From positions 2,459,501 to 2,523,500 of the forward strand of contig CATNEN010000041.1 of assembly GCA_950097015.1 (NCBI GenBank): a stretch of 64,000 nucleotides of DNA. Direction: 5' to 3'. The translations under genes and the position numbers were made by a program. Below, piece by piece: positions 22,801-33,914 of the stretch. The first letter of the stretch is position 1, and each line of letters starts with the position of its first letter. The notes under the pieces are model-generated. The model was not told the DNA's origin and did no database searches. It saw only the letters and a program-made list of their open reading frames with translations. This stretch comes from Macrostomum hystrix. Taxonomy: Eukaryota > Platyhelminthes > Macrostomidae.

Positions 22801-25800
22801 GAATTATTTGGCTGAACTATTGTACTATGTGCATCATACATGCGCAACCTCTTAGCTGGCCAAATCTTAGCTGGCCGTGCGACTTAGTTTTTGCTCTCAT
22901 TTGCTCTTTTTCTCTCCATGTTTTCCTTTTCTTCACGCCTTCCTTTTTTGTCCCTTGGTCCCCCCTTTGATTTTTTTGCGCTTGGTTGATTGGTTTTTGC
23001 TACTTACCATGCTTGGCCCTTGTTTCACCCGGCCGGGTATTGAGCATGTATGATGCGCATATTTGATTAAATATTTAAACAAATTGACAATGAAATAAAT
23101 CCTCAGCTAAATCCTAGATCATGGTCTGGATTTCTTCTTTGGTATAGTGTTTAATGGAAACCAACTTGTAAAACACAAAATACATGTATGGGTTCCCAGA
23201 CAGACATTTTTCACTTTAAGCGAAAATCAAAACAAAAACACGAACTCTTGAACCCGAGTGTTTGTCCGACTCTGACACCAGCTATGCTTTAAAAAATGTG
23301 TGGGACAAATAGTTTCGTCAATGATTTGCTACTGAAGAAACTTTTAAAGTGTGTTCTGATGGCTTTTTCAGATGTGTCTTATGATCCTATTTCTGCCTCA
23401 CCTAAAGGCATGGGTCAATTATTTCACTTTTCAGATATTCTCAGTTAAAGTGTGCTTTTTTTCTGCTTCTTTGCTACTTTTGACATGGCACAGATGCTAA
23501 ACAGAAGCTTTGTGATTCAAGAAGTCAAAATGCATTTTTTAGAGTTTGGAGTTCATTGAAAAAAAATTTGGCAAAACATAGAAAAGATACTTTACAAATT
23601 GGTACTTGAACATGTCTTTGACTAAGGTAGCATGGGACACAGTACTCATTTGTTTAATGTCAATGGTATACAATGAAAGCTGCAAAGAAGCAGAGAAAGC
23701 ACACTTTAAACAAGAATATCTGAAAAAGAACTTGACTAATTAGTGTGTCTAAGGTGTCATTGTGTAGCAGGGACATGCGTCAAACAGTTGTAGCAGTATC
23801 TGGTGAAATAATTGACCGATGCCTTTAGGTGAGGCAGAAATAGGATCATAAGACACATCCAAAAAAGCCATCAGAACACACTTTAAAAGTTTCAGTCAGA
23901 AAATGTCTATCGGGGAACCTATACATATTAAATACATTTTAAAATTTTATGTATTTTTCAACTATCTTTAATGCTTTCTGGTTGTAAAAAGTGTCTTTTT
24001 ATGGAAGTGCTTATTCCTACAGTCCTATGCCAATAATTTCAATTTTATCCACACGGATCTGTGCTGATAATTTTGTTTATCCACATGGCAGCTTGTTTGA
24101 ATAGGTCTACTTTCAAGTCCCTACCTATTCTTCTCTGAGCATAAGGCTTTTGCTTCAGAGTATAGTTTATAGTGTACACTATCAATGCATAGTGTAAAAT
24201 AATAACAATGATGTATAATATGTGTGACGAGTTTGGTGCTAAATAGAATTCTGCTGGTTGACTCGTATGATTTTCTTTTATAGACTTCTTACTTTTAAAG
24301 TCAATACAATTTAAATGAAAACATGTAACGATGACAAAAGATTTAGTAAGTTGCTATTAAAATAATTAAAAAGAATGACATTAATGTCAGTTAATGAATG
24401 TGTAGGTTGAAATGTAGAACACTGTCGTAACACACTGGCAACTTTGTCAATCTATTGGCTCAAGGGTTCAACAAAACGTTTAAACCCAAAAGGGCCTCGT
24501 TTCAAAGAACAGAACCGTGTGGATAAATTTGAAATTAATGGCACGGCATATTTATATAATAAAGAGTTTTAGACCTATTCATACAAGCTGCTGTGTGGAT
24601 AAGCAGAAAATTATAGGCACGGATCCATGTGGATAAAATTGAAATTATTGGCACGGGACCATGGGAATAAGCTCTGCCATTTTATATATTTGGTATACCT
24701 TATTTAAACTAATTTGTCAATTTTTTTGTTTCTTTTGTTCTAATTACATATAACTTTTCATGAATTGTGTATTCAAATTTTAGCATTTAAATAATTTTTT
24801 GGAAGTTCTAACCCAGCTCAAATGGCTTTTTGCATTATATCCTTTTAGTTTTTACTATCTGTCCTTGTGTCTTTGCCTAAAAAAAATTATTGCTCTAGAG
24901 TATTTACAGATATAGTTATAGGAAAGTAGAGGGCAGTAAAAACTATAGTATTTGGGTTATGGATTATTGTTATGGTTGACAGGGGCATTTATAGAAGGAC
25001 TATACTTCGGATTATACCAAGAAGGACACATTTAATGAATTTTCCTGTAACATTTAATTAAAATTTCTCAATACTAACTGATGAATCAGTCATTTTTCTT
25101 GCAAAAAAATCTAAACTATAATATTTTAAAAAGCAAATCTCAAAATTATTTTTTCTGGCATACTTAAAATAATTAAATATAAGTTACTGGTAGTTTGTTT
25201 AAATTTAAAATTAAATGTTCACGTTTAAAAAAAACTAGTTTGATTTGTTTATTTTTTTCCTTTGGCCATTTAACAAAGATGACATTTTTATGCATTGACA
25301 ATTACCAATGTGAGAATGTCCCTTATCTATCTAATATTTATTTAATAAACATGGGAAACAGAAAGACATAGATAAGGATGGAAATACTAGGTTTCAGTTT
25401 TGGTGAAATATTTAAGTGATTAATTCTAGAACTACTTAGCAGTGAGCAGTGAAATTATGTAGTGTTAATTAGCCCAAAAAATCTTATTTGCAACTAGAAA
25501 AAGCAAGTAGCTAGCAAATATAGCTCAGAAAAAAGTTTACAAACAAAAAAATTAAACCTTATTAGGCAGCAACTTGCACAAGCTGCACTGCTTCAGTTTA
25601 AATTTTCAAAGTATATAAATAGCTATTTTGCTTTAAGATATTACTAATAATATAAAAAATTTACAAAGCACGAAAACTTATTTTAGCTATGGCTACAATT
25701 TTGCTTACCATCTTGTTGCCCTGCCCTTTCTCGCCGAGGTTTTTTGGCACCAGATTGATCACCCGTGGCCGAATCTGGCTTGGCAGCTTGCTTAGCATCC

Positions 25801-25976
25801 TCAGGCTTTGCAGATAAAGGGGTCTTTTCAGATTTAGATTTTTTCTTCTGCTTTGCCTTGTCGCCTTTCTCCTCCATTGCGGCCTTAAGCAGTTCATCAG
25901 GATCCTCTACATCGTCCAGCAGGAAATCAAACTTGTTCCCCGTGACTACTGTAAAGCTGCTTTCTACTTCTGTCAT
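19809..25976 (-). CDS. SERBP1: SERBP1/HABP4-family RNA- and ribosome-binding protein
   Basis: Three coding exons on -: 25976-25709, 21259-20515 and 20394-19809 (phases 1 and 2; GT-AG), giving 532 residues. The N-terminus has the family motif [21 protein letters not shown] Lys/Arg-rich linker leads into a large RGG/GRGGF region (about 105-300). Residues about 307-337 carry the hallmark HSGS...[18 protein letters not shown], followed by [15 protein letters not shown] and a second RGG block near the C-terminus, ending [12 protein letters not shown]. Members bind mRNA and 80S ribosomes (in the dormant state they block the mRNA channel) and shuttle between cytoplasm and nucleus. Arg-rich RGG boxes are typical methylation targets. 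The protein is longer than vertebrate SERBP1 because of the expanded RGG region. An acceptor (GCACGCAG) lies only 4 nt upstream of the ATG. Plus-strand ORFs over these exons are shadows. A single invertebrate orthologue of both SERBP1 and HABP4 is likely. Confidence 0.94.
22835..23052 (+). mobile_element. MITE copy 1 (218 bp) in the SERBP1-like intron
   Basis: Terminal inverted repeats CATACATGC...GCATGTATG with non-coding content: Cys/Arg-free T-rich body, the palindrome ACCCGGCCGGGT near one end and TTAGCTGGCC near the other. A homologous copy sits in opposite orientation at 34502-34734. The TA inside or at the end of the repeat fits a Tc1/mariner-type target. Confidence 0.75.
23181..23928. 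mobile_element. foldback element 1 in the SERBP1-like intron
   Basis: Long imperfect inverted repeat. The arm at 23327-23435 (AAACTTTTAAAGTGTGTTCT, ATGATCCTATTTCTGCCTC) returns in reverse complement at 23795-23900, and a second inner pair lies at 23433-23475 and 23680-23735. Outer ends read TACATGTATGGGTTCCC and its near complement. Each arm has an insertion the other lacks. No coding capacity. Confidence 0.7.
24004..24678. mobile_element. foldback element 2 in the SERBP1-like intron
   Basis: Arms of about 105 bp at 24004-24110 and 24571-24678 are inverted copies (TTCAATTTTATCCACA, CTTGTTTGAATAGGTCT and their complements). A partial extra copy lies at 24517-24545. The arms are unrelated to element 1 and no ORF is present. 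Confidence 0.7.
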
Positions 25977-28452
25977 TTTCTGCGTGCCAGTTTTTTAGTT
26001 CAAACACATTTTTAATCCAAAGCTCTTGATTGTGATTAGTTTTTGTAAAAAGCGTGAAAAAGAACGTGTTGTTTTCAAATCGGCGCAGAAGTAAACAATT
26101 AAAACACACAAAACACATGAGATGATTCATGTAAGCTTTATTATTATTTTTTAATTGTACAACTGAAAATATATACTTAAGTTTTTCTAGTGATAATTTT
26201 TTAGTTTGGCGTTTAAAGGGTTTAATTTTTCCGCAACTTGTTGACCTAAGTGCATTGCAATTATGTGTGTCATTGTATATGCAAGGACCACTAGAAGTAG
26301 GACAGGAGACTTCGTTTCTTCGAGATAAATAGACGAAAATAAAATGAAGATAAATTATTAATGAATAAGGCTTACTAAAATTCGTTAAAGCAACAAGTTG
26401 TGCAAGATATACCAAACCATTGATATCTTTGGAGATTGGAGATCACCATTGGATCTGCTTCGTATAAAATGTTGTCAACATTTTCAATGGGAAAAGTGAC
26501 AATTTCCTACCTCGCTAGTGCATTCTTACGGAAAATCTACCTCTCATAAATTTTCGAAAAAATGAAGTGTTCTGTCATTCTTCATTTAGACGTCCTTGAA
26601 TATAGGCTGATATTATAAGTAGAAGGCATAAGCAAAGGAATCCTCTAGACTCCTCTGCTTCTAGTGGTTCTTGGTAGAAATTAGAGGAAATTTGCACTCA
26701 CGATCGGTACAAAACCAATTCCTTCCGGGCCAAATCAAGGACTACTCTAGTAACTCGTAACTGCTATAGTTACTAGATATTAAACTACTTAGTGCTCCTT
26801 TGGGCCATAATTCGCTGAGGATCTATTAAGGACCATTGAACAAAAAACAGTTTTCTCTTTTGTGTTCTCTTTTGTGATAGTATTTGGGCATTCGAGGATT
26901 TTGACCACAACCACGGATTTTTACAGAGTCTTATTGAACCTGCGCGTCAAAAAAATAATGCAAATTTGCATGGCTTTTTGAGGGTTGAGAACATTTTAAA
27001 GCCTCTAATATTTAGATAACTTATAATGTACATAAAATTTCATAGCTGCAATAAAGAACTGTGATGGAAATCCAAGGAATTCTTTTGGACACCCCTCGTA
27101 TCAGAACTCACTTTAATCGCCTTACCGCGGTAGGACTGCCAAGCCATTTTGCCGCCCGTTAATTTTTATATCAAGAGCCCGTCTGGGCAAAGGTCGGTGA
27201 CCAGCGAAGTCGGAGATGCAGGCACAATATAGGGTTGACGTGCTCATAAAGTAATTGAAGGCGTGACAAGGCCGCACTGAGGCACAGTGCAAATTCGTGT
27301 ATATGAAGTGTGCATGAAATACGCTGGTTTTTATGGGGAAAATCTGACCTTCGGCCAGAATCTTTGAATACCTCGCCGATCTGAAGGGCTGGCAACTTGA
27401 TTATTGTTTCAGAAGACGCGCAACAAAAAGTTAGTCTGTGTAATTCTTGAGTTTCGTTGCTCCATTGAAACATTCTTTATAAAATGCATGCGTGATCACG
27501 CTAGCCATCGTCTCTTGTCAACTGAAGCTGCCACCATTTGCCGTGACGATGCCGCGGTCATTTACCAGTCAATGCAGTAGATCTGATGCAGTACCCCTTG
27601 TATGGGCAGTCAATTGGAATTAATGCATGATTGCTGCTACAAGTTGAGCAATATCGGCCTCTGCAGAACCTGATGCCAATCTGCCCAAGCGCGCTAGGAC
27701 GCAGGTGGCGCAACTATGGAATGGCCGCACCGTGTCAAGCTGCCGGCTTTCGGCGCTCCGAGGAACAGGTGGATACCATGCAACACTTGCACACGCTTGG
27801 TAATGCAATTCCACTTAATGAAGCCTGTAGTTTTGTGGCATTAAAGTTTGGAATTAAGCAATCCCTATTTCTAACTTAACTAGGAAGAATAAAAAAAGAT
27901 AATTGAGAACACTCGTTAGGAGTGAGTGCTCAAAGAGCTCACAAAGCCTATCAATGCTTTGAGTCCTTCTATCATTGCAAAAAGGAAATAAAAAGTGCCA
28001 ATTTTTAGAAGCTGACAAACGAACTGCACAGCGGGGTGCACTCTCAGGTTAGAAAACTTGTCAATTTAAAAAACTTGTCATGTTTAAAGTTCCAGAAACT
28101 TCTTCGAGCTATTTGCACAGCAGCTTCATGCCGACTTCAGCGGGTCGAAAAAAGCAGATGCGCAAATAAAAGGGTTTCTAGATTGGAAGAGTAACAAATT
28201 GAGGAAAACACAAATGTGGGGCAAGAAGATTTAGCAACAATTCTTTTAATTGCTAAGTTAGTGAGCAAGCAAATATGTTCTTGACATCAATCCAGGCTTG
28301 TAAAATCAGCAAGCGAAGCACTTCATAGTTGACACGCGACAGGTGCGACAGCGGCCACACGCTGAGAGAAAAGGCAAAAATTCAGCATAAATTAAGGGCG
28401 AAAAATCCAGTCGTCCTTCAAGTCGGTGAAGTCACCTTTGAGAAGCTCAAAC
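25977..28452. other. intergenic between divergent genes
   Basis: Contains the presumed promoters of the SERBP1-like gene (-) and the arginine-rich gene (+). ORFs at 25927-26415(-), 27171-27473(-) and 27631-27879(+) have no motif, splice or composition support. No RNA gene was recognised. Confidence 0.4.
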
Positions 28453-31400
28453 ATGAAGTTCATTCTGCTGGCTGCATGCGCAGCGGTGTTCTGCACCCTC
28501 GCGGTAAGTCCTCAGTATATCATTTTAGGCTTTCGCATATCAGCTTAGAGACCTATCAATCGGAAAAAACGCGAAATTTGAATTTTAGCTATCAGCACCT
28601 CCACCGAATGCTGCAAACAAGCTGACGAAGCCGTCCGGACCGGCTCCAGCTAAGACTGCTGCACCAGCTGCGAATGCAAAGAGGCCGGCAAAGCCCACAG
28701 GACCCTGCACAAAACCCACAAGAAGAGAAGATCGCGGTAGACGCGACGAAAGGCGTCGCGACTCGAGGCGTCAAGAAAGGCGTTCCGACAGACGTGCCCG
28801 CACAAGGCGCGATGTGAGAACGAGAAGAAGCAACCGTCGTCGTGCTAGACGCAACCGCAGACGCTCCAACAGACGCGCCAGACGTAACCGCAGACGCTCT
28901 GCTAGACGCAACCGCAAGAGCCGCGATGTGAGAAAGAGAAGGGTTAGGATTAGGCTAGAGATTAGGGTTAGACGTAACCGCAGACGCTCTGCTAGACGCA
29001 ACCGCAAGAGCCGCGATGTCAGAAAGAGAAGAAGCAACCGTCGTCGTGCTAGACGCAACCCCAGACGCTCCAACAGACGCGCCAGACGTAACCGCAGACG
29101 CTCTGCTAGACGCAACCGCAAGAGCCGCGATGTCAGAAAGAGAAGAAGCAACCGTCGTCGTGCTAGACGCAACCGCAGACGCTCCAACAGACGCGCCATA
29201 CGTAACCGCAGACGCTCTGCTAGACGCAACCGCAAGAGCCGCGATGTGAGAAAGAGAAGCAATCGTCGTATTGCTAGACGCAACCGCAGACGCTCCAACA
29301 GACGCGCCAGACGTAACCGCAGACGCTCTGCTAGACGCAACCGCAAGAGCCGCGATGTGAGAAAGAGAAGGGTTAGGATTAGGCTAGAGATTAGGGTTAG
29401 ACGTAACCGCAGACGCTCGGCCAGACGCAACCGCAAGAGCCGCGATGTCAGAAAGAGAAGAAGCAACCGTCGTCGTGCTAGACGCAACCGCAGACGCTCC
29501 AACAGACGCGCCAGACGTAACCGCAGACGCTCTGCTAGACGCAACCGCAAGAGCCGCGATGTCAGAAAGAGAAGAAGCAACCGTCGTCGTGCTAGACGCA
29601 ACCGCAGACGCTCCAACAGACGCGCCAGACGTAACCGCAGACGCTCTGCTAGACGCAACCGCAAGAGCCGCGATGTGAGAAAGAGAAGCAATCGTCGTAT
29701 TGCTAGACGCAACCGCAGACGCTCCAACAGACGCGCCAGACGTAACCGCAGACGCTCTGCTAGACGCAACCGCAAGAGCCGCGATGTCAGAAAGAGAAGA
29801 AGCAACCGTCGTCGTGCTAGACGCAACCGCAGACGCTCCAACAGACGCGCCAGACGTAACCGCAGACGCTCTGCTAGACGCAACCGCAAGAGCCGCGATG
29901 TGAGAAAGAGAAGGGTTAGGATTAGGCTAGAGATTAGGGTTAGACGTAACCGCAGACGCTCTGCTAGACGCAACCGCAAGAGCCGCGATGTCAGAAAGAG
30001 AAGAAGCAACCGTCGTCGTGCTAGACGCAACCGCAGACGCTCCAACAGACGCGCTAGACGTAACCGCAGACGCTCGGCCAGACGCAACCGCAAGAGCCGC
30101 GATGTCAGAAAGAGAAGAAGCAACCGTCGTCGTGCTAGACGCAACCGCAGACGCTCCAACAGACGCGCCAGACGTAACCGCAGACGCTCTGCTAGACGCA
30201 ACCGCAAGAGCCGCGATGTCAGAAAGAGAAGAAGCAACCGTCGTCGTGCTAGACGCAACCGCAGACGCTCCAACAGACGCGCCAGACGTAACCGCAGACG
30301 CTCTGCTAGACGCAACCGCAAGAGCCGCGATGTGAGAAAGAGAAGCAATCGTCGTATTGCTAGACGCAACCGCAGACGCTCCAACAGACGCGCCAGACGT
30401 AACCGCAGACGCTCTGCTAGACGCAACCGCAAGAGCCGCGATGTCAGAAAGAGAAGAAGCAACCGTCGTCGTGCTAGACGCAACCGCAGACGCTCCAACA
30501 GACGCGCCAGACGTAACCGCAGACGCTCTGCTAGACGCAACCGCAAGAGCCGCGATGTGAGAAAGAGAAGGGTTAGGATTAGGCTAGAGATTAGGGTTAG
30601 ACGTAACCGCAGACGCTCTGCTAGACGCAACCGCAAGAGCCGCGATGTCAGAAAGAGAAGAAGCAACCGTCGTCGTGCTAGACGCAACCGCAGACGCTCC
30701 AACAGACGCGCTAGACGTAACCGCAGACGCTCGGCCAGACGCAACCGCAAGAGCCGCGATGTCAGAAAGAGAAGAAGCAACCGTCGTCGTGCTAGACGCA
30801 ACCGCAGACGCTCCAACAGACGCGCTAGACGTAACCGCAGACGCTCGGCCAGACGCAACCGCAAGAGCCGCGATGTGAGAAAGAGAAGCAATCGTCGTCG
30901 TGCTAGACGCAACCGCAGACGCTCCAACAGACGCGCCAGACGTAACCGCAGACGCTCTGCTAGACGCAACCGCAAGAGCCGCGATGTGAGAAAGAGAAGA
31001 AGCAACCGTCGTCGTGCTAGACGCAACCGCAGACGCTCCAACAGACGCGCCAGACGTAACCGCAGACGCTCTGCTAGACGCAACCGCAAGAGCCGCGATG
31101 TGAGAAAGAGAAGGGTTAGGATTAGGCTAGAGATTAGGGTTAGACGTAACCGCAGACGCTCTGCTAGACGCAACCGCAAGAGCCGCGATGTCAGAAAGAG
31201 AAGAAGCAACCGTCGTCGTGCTAGACGCAACCGCAGACGCTCCAACAGACGCGCCAGACGTAACCGCAGACGCTCTGCTAGACGCAACCGCAAGAGCCGC
31301 GATGTGAGAAAGAGAAGAAGCAACCGTCGTCGTGCTAGACGCAACCGCAGACGCTCCAACAGACGCGCCAGACGTAACCGCAGACGCTCTGCTAGACGCA

Positions 31401-31681
31401 ACCGCAAGAGCCGCGATGTGAGAAAGAGAAGGGTTAAGATTAGGGTAGAGATTAGGGTTAGACGTAACCGCAGACGCTCTGCTAGACGCAACCGCAAGAG
31501 CCGCGATGTCAGAAAGAGAAGAAGCAACCGTCGTCGTGCTAGACGCAACCGCAGACGCTCCAACAGACGCTCCAGACGTAACCGCAGACGCTCGGCCAGA
31601 CGCAACCGCAAGAGCCGCGATGTCAGAAAGAGAAGAAGCAACCGTCGTCGTGCTAGACGCAACCGCACACGTTCCAACTGA
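28453..31681 (+). CDS. secreted extreme arginine-rich repeat protein
   Basis: Not recognised as any known family. Exon 1 (28453-28503) encodes exactly a signal peptide, MKFILLAACAAVFCTLA. The donor GCG|GTAAGT and the acceptor TTTTAG at 28588 join it in phase 0 to exon 2 (28589-31681), giving 1047 residues. Mature regions are: a Pro/Ala/Lys linker with one Cys (residues about 18-65); an Asp/Glu/Arg segment (DRGRRDERRRDSRRQERRSD); then about 26 units of a 38-residue repeat built from RRNRRRS, RRNRKSRDVRKR and SNRRRA. One unit is 22/38 Arg with 5 Asn, 4 Ser, 2 Lys and 1 Asp, more basic than most protamines, yet headed for the secretory pathway. Variant units contain VRIRLEIRVR. An extracellular polycation could bind mucus, glycans, nucleic acid or membranes (adhesive, rhabdite or antimicrobial roles are guesses). 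A poly(A) signal follows at 31771. The long antisense ORF is a by-product of the 3n repeat. Confidence 0.78.
28812..31680 (+). repeat. coding higher-order tandem repeat (114/111/90-bp units)
   Basis: Basic units of 114 bp (38 codons), 111 bp (37 codons, with CGTCGTATTGCT) and 90 bp (30 codons, carrying the telomere-like insert). The insert-bearing unit recurs at spacings of 429, 543 and 657 bp (429 plus multiples of 114), showing block duplications. All unit lengths preserve the frame. Confidence 0.95.
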
Positions 31682-31770
31682 TGCGCAACTGAAAGTGCAA
31701 CTGACTGTTCACTCGTAATTAGGTTTTCGGACTGAAGCTTTGGCTATGCTAGCTGTGTTGTGGTTAAGGG

Positions 31771-31776
31771 ATTAAA
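31771..31776 (+). terminator. ATTAAA poly(A) signal of the arginine-rich gene
   Basis: GGGATTAAAATATAC, 90 nt after the TGA at 31679-31681. Variant hexamer in a good position. Confidence 0.45.
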
Positions 31777-32174
31777 ATATACGTACCTCTTGAAACTTAA
31801 CGCTGCTTTTGTCTTCTCCTTTCTTTGGGCCGTTGATACGTTACATAGGTTCGATACTTTGATATGATACGTTATGTTACATTTTTGTCGAAGTTACTTC
31901 CGCAAATGTTTAAAAACAGATACAAAACTACAACTGTATACGTACTCAACGCTTACGACCAGGTGTCCTTTGAAGGCATGCAGTGACCATAGCGTATCAT
32001 CAGTGGGATGACATGAATATGACCGAGGAGTCGCCCCGAGGAAGGCGTTTGTTCATGCCTTCAAACGGAGTGGATTGGTGGGGCACCTAGCGCAAAACGG
32101 CAGGTCCTGCCTTGCCACCGGCAGAGCCGCCGTCAGGTTGCCCTGGGTGCTTGTTGCGCCAGCCCAGACGAGGC
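31777..32174. other. intergenic, nothing recognised
   Basis: No ORF or repeat supported. It may include the 5' flank of the SINE candidate that follows. Confidence 0.35.
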
Positions 32175-32298
32175 TTGCGTGCGTGGTAGACGCGGTCTGA
32201 TGATCGTAGTGAAAATCCACCAAAGACTCTTGGGTTTGAGCCCCCACAAAGTACCCACAGCGCGCCTGATCTGGGCCAGGATTGCCAAGGTTTTTTTT
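32175..32298 (+). mobile_element. candidate tRNA-like / SINE sequence with Pol III signals
   Basis: Box A-like TGGTAGACGCGG at 32184-32195 and box B-like GGGTTTGAGCCC at 32232-32243 are 48 nt apart, and a run of eight T at 32291-32298 could terminate Pol III. No clean cloverleaf could be folded by eye, so a tRNA relic or SINE is likelier than a working tRNA. Confidence 0.35.
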
Positions 32299-33633
32299 AA
32301 CTTTGGCTTCATTTGGCCTAAATAACATCAGGCTAAATGTAGTCATGTGTGTATTTAATTTTTTTATGAAAGAAAGAGTTATATATTTTCCAATGTGTCA
32401 TTTTACTGCTTAACGATTATCCGATTATAACGATTGTAGTTGAACTAGCTTATTCCCGTTTTTAAGTGTGTGGTTTCGAGGAATTGTGTAAATGGATAAG
32501 TGAGAAGGTTGAAAGATATTTGAAAATTATTTATATAGCTTTTTGATAACCCATAAAGTAAAATTATACATAGTTTTAGTAGTTACTATTTCTTCGGATA
32601 ATAATCAACTTGCTCAAAACTAGAGCACAAATCGACATACGAACATTTAAATTATTAATAACCAGTATGTCTAGTGTAGGATGTAGTTAGAGCGCTGTAG
32701 TCTAAGATTTGTTATTTTTTAAGAAAAAATCTGTTGAGGAATATTTACAAGCATCATTCACAGGCTTCTTAAAAATAAAATTTGAAAATGTTTTTAGCAG
32801 ATATGCAGCTAAGACTAACCCTATTGGCTATCATTGCTGTCCTTAAATTTAATTGCAATATATCAGAGAACTAAAAGTTTATATTATATTCTTACTTATG
32901 TAGGGCCCAGCTACATATATTTATTTATAGATATTTGGCTAGCTATAGCTAATTTTGATTGTTATCTAGTTATTTTTTAGATATAAAGTTTTACTCTGTG
33001 TCTTATTGTTATGAAAATTAATCATACAAGGCATTTTTTACTTTCTATGTATGGTGTGCTTGCTTTTATCTTATTGCACAGTAGCAATTGACTCTGGAGT
33101 TTTACTTTAGCTACTAATTGCATTATACATTTGATAATAAGAATTGAATCACTATATACACCAATATCAAATGCTTAGTAGTAATATAGATAGCTTGAAT
33201 ATTTGGTTTATTGAATGCTAGTTCATATTGGTCTTTGCTTAGAATAACCTGTTATCTTAGGCCTATGGGATTGTCAAAAAATCAGAACCAATGAAGTTAG
33301 CTAATAAACATTATATTTTATAGTGTAGGTGCAATGAATTTTTTAGTCACATATATATAGGTGCCAAGATTTACTAAATAAACAGTTATGGTATTCTTTT
33401 TGAATCATTTGTTAAACAGTTTTTCTGAAAATGTTCATTTTAAATCAATGTAACGACTTGAATTTTTTAAAAATTTATAAAGGTTGCTTTTTTGCACTTT
33501 TTAAGGCTGCTTCTGGGGTTCTGAGGAACTTGTCTATGGCAAATGTTCAGAGTGGGAGGAAATAAAAGCAAAATGGTTGACATGCTTGGGAGTTTTCAAA
33601 AGGGATGAGCTGGTTAGTGGGAGAGGAAGTATT
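32299..33633. other. AT-rich intergenic DNA
   Basis: No ORF, array or RNA gene recognised. Confidence 0.45.
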
Positions 33634-33914
33634 GGTTTTTGTATGCTAAGTGAGACTTTTTTCAAGCAATCTAAGACTGAATAGCAAAAACACTATTGTC
33701 TATGGCCACCCCTCACTGCAGCCTAGCTTTTTGGGCATGCGCCTTGCAAGCAAAGTGAGAATTTTTTTAACACTTAGTGAGAACCATATTGAAAACAAAG
33801 GGGTAGTTTTACGAAATTACAAAATGTACTGTCAGAAACAATATATTTGGAAAAGGATATGCAGGAACACAACAAAACAAGTGGTACAAAAATTGTTGAT
33901 AATGTTATAGGCAT

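Noticed and set aside
25927-26415. 162-codon minus ORF over the SERBP1-like start
   Set aside because: Out of frame with the recognised protein, AT-rich, no motif.
27171-27879. ORFs of 64-100 codons on both strands
   Set aside because: Overlapping, motif-free, no splice or poly(A) context.
28771-31677. 968-codon minus-strand ORF (LRLRLA repeats)
   Set aside because: Antisense of the arginine-rich coding repeat; open only because units are multiples of three. The plus strand has a signal-peptide exon, splice sites and a poly(A) signal.
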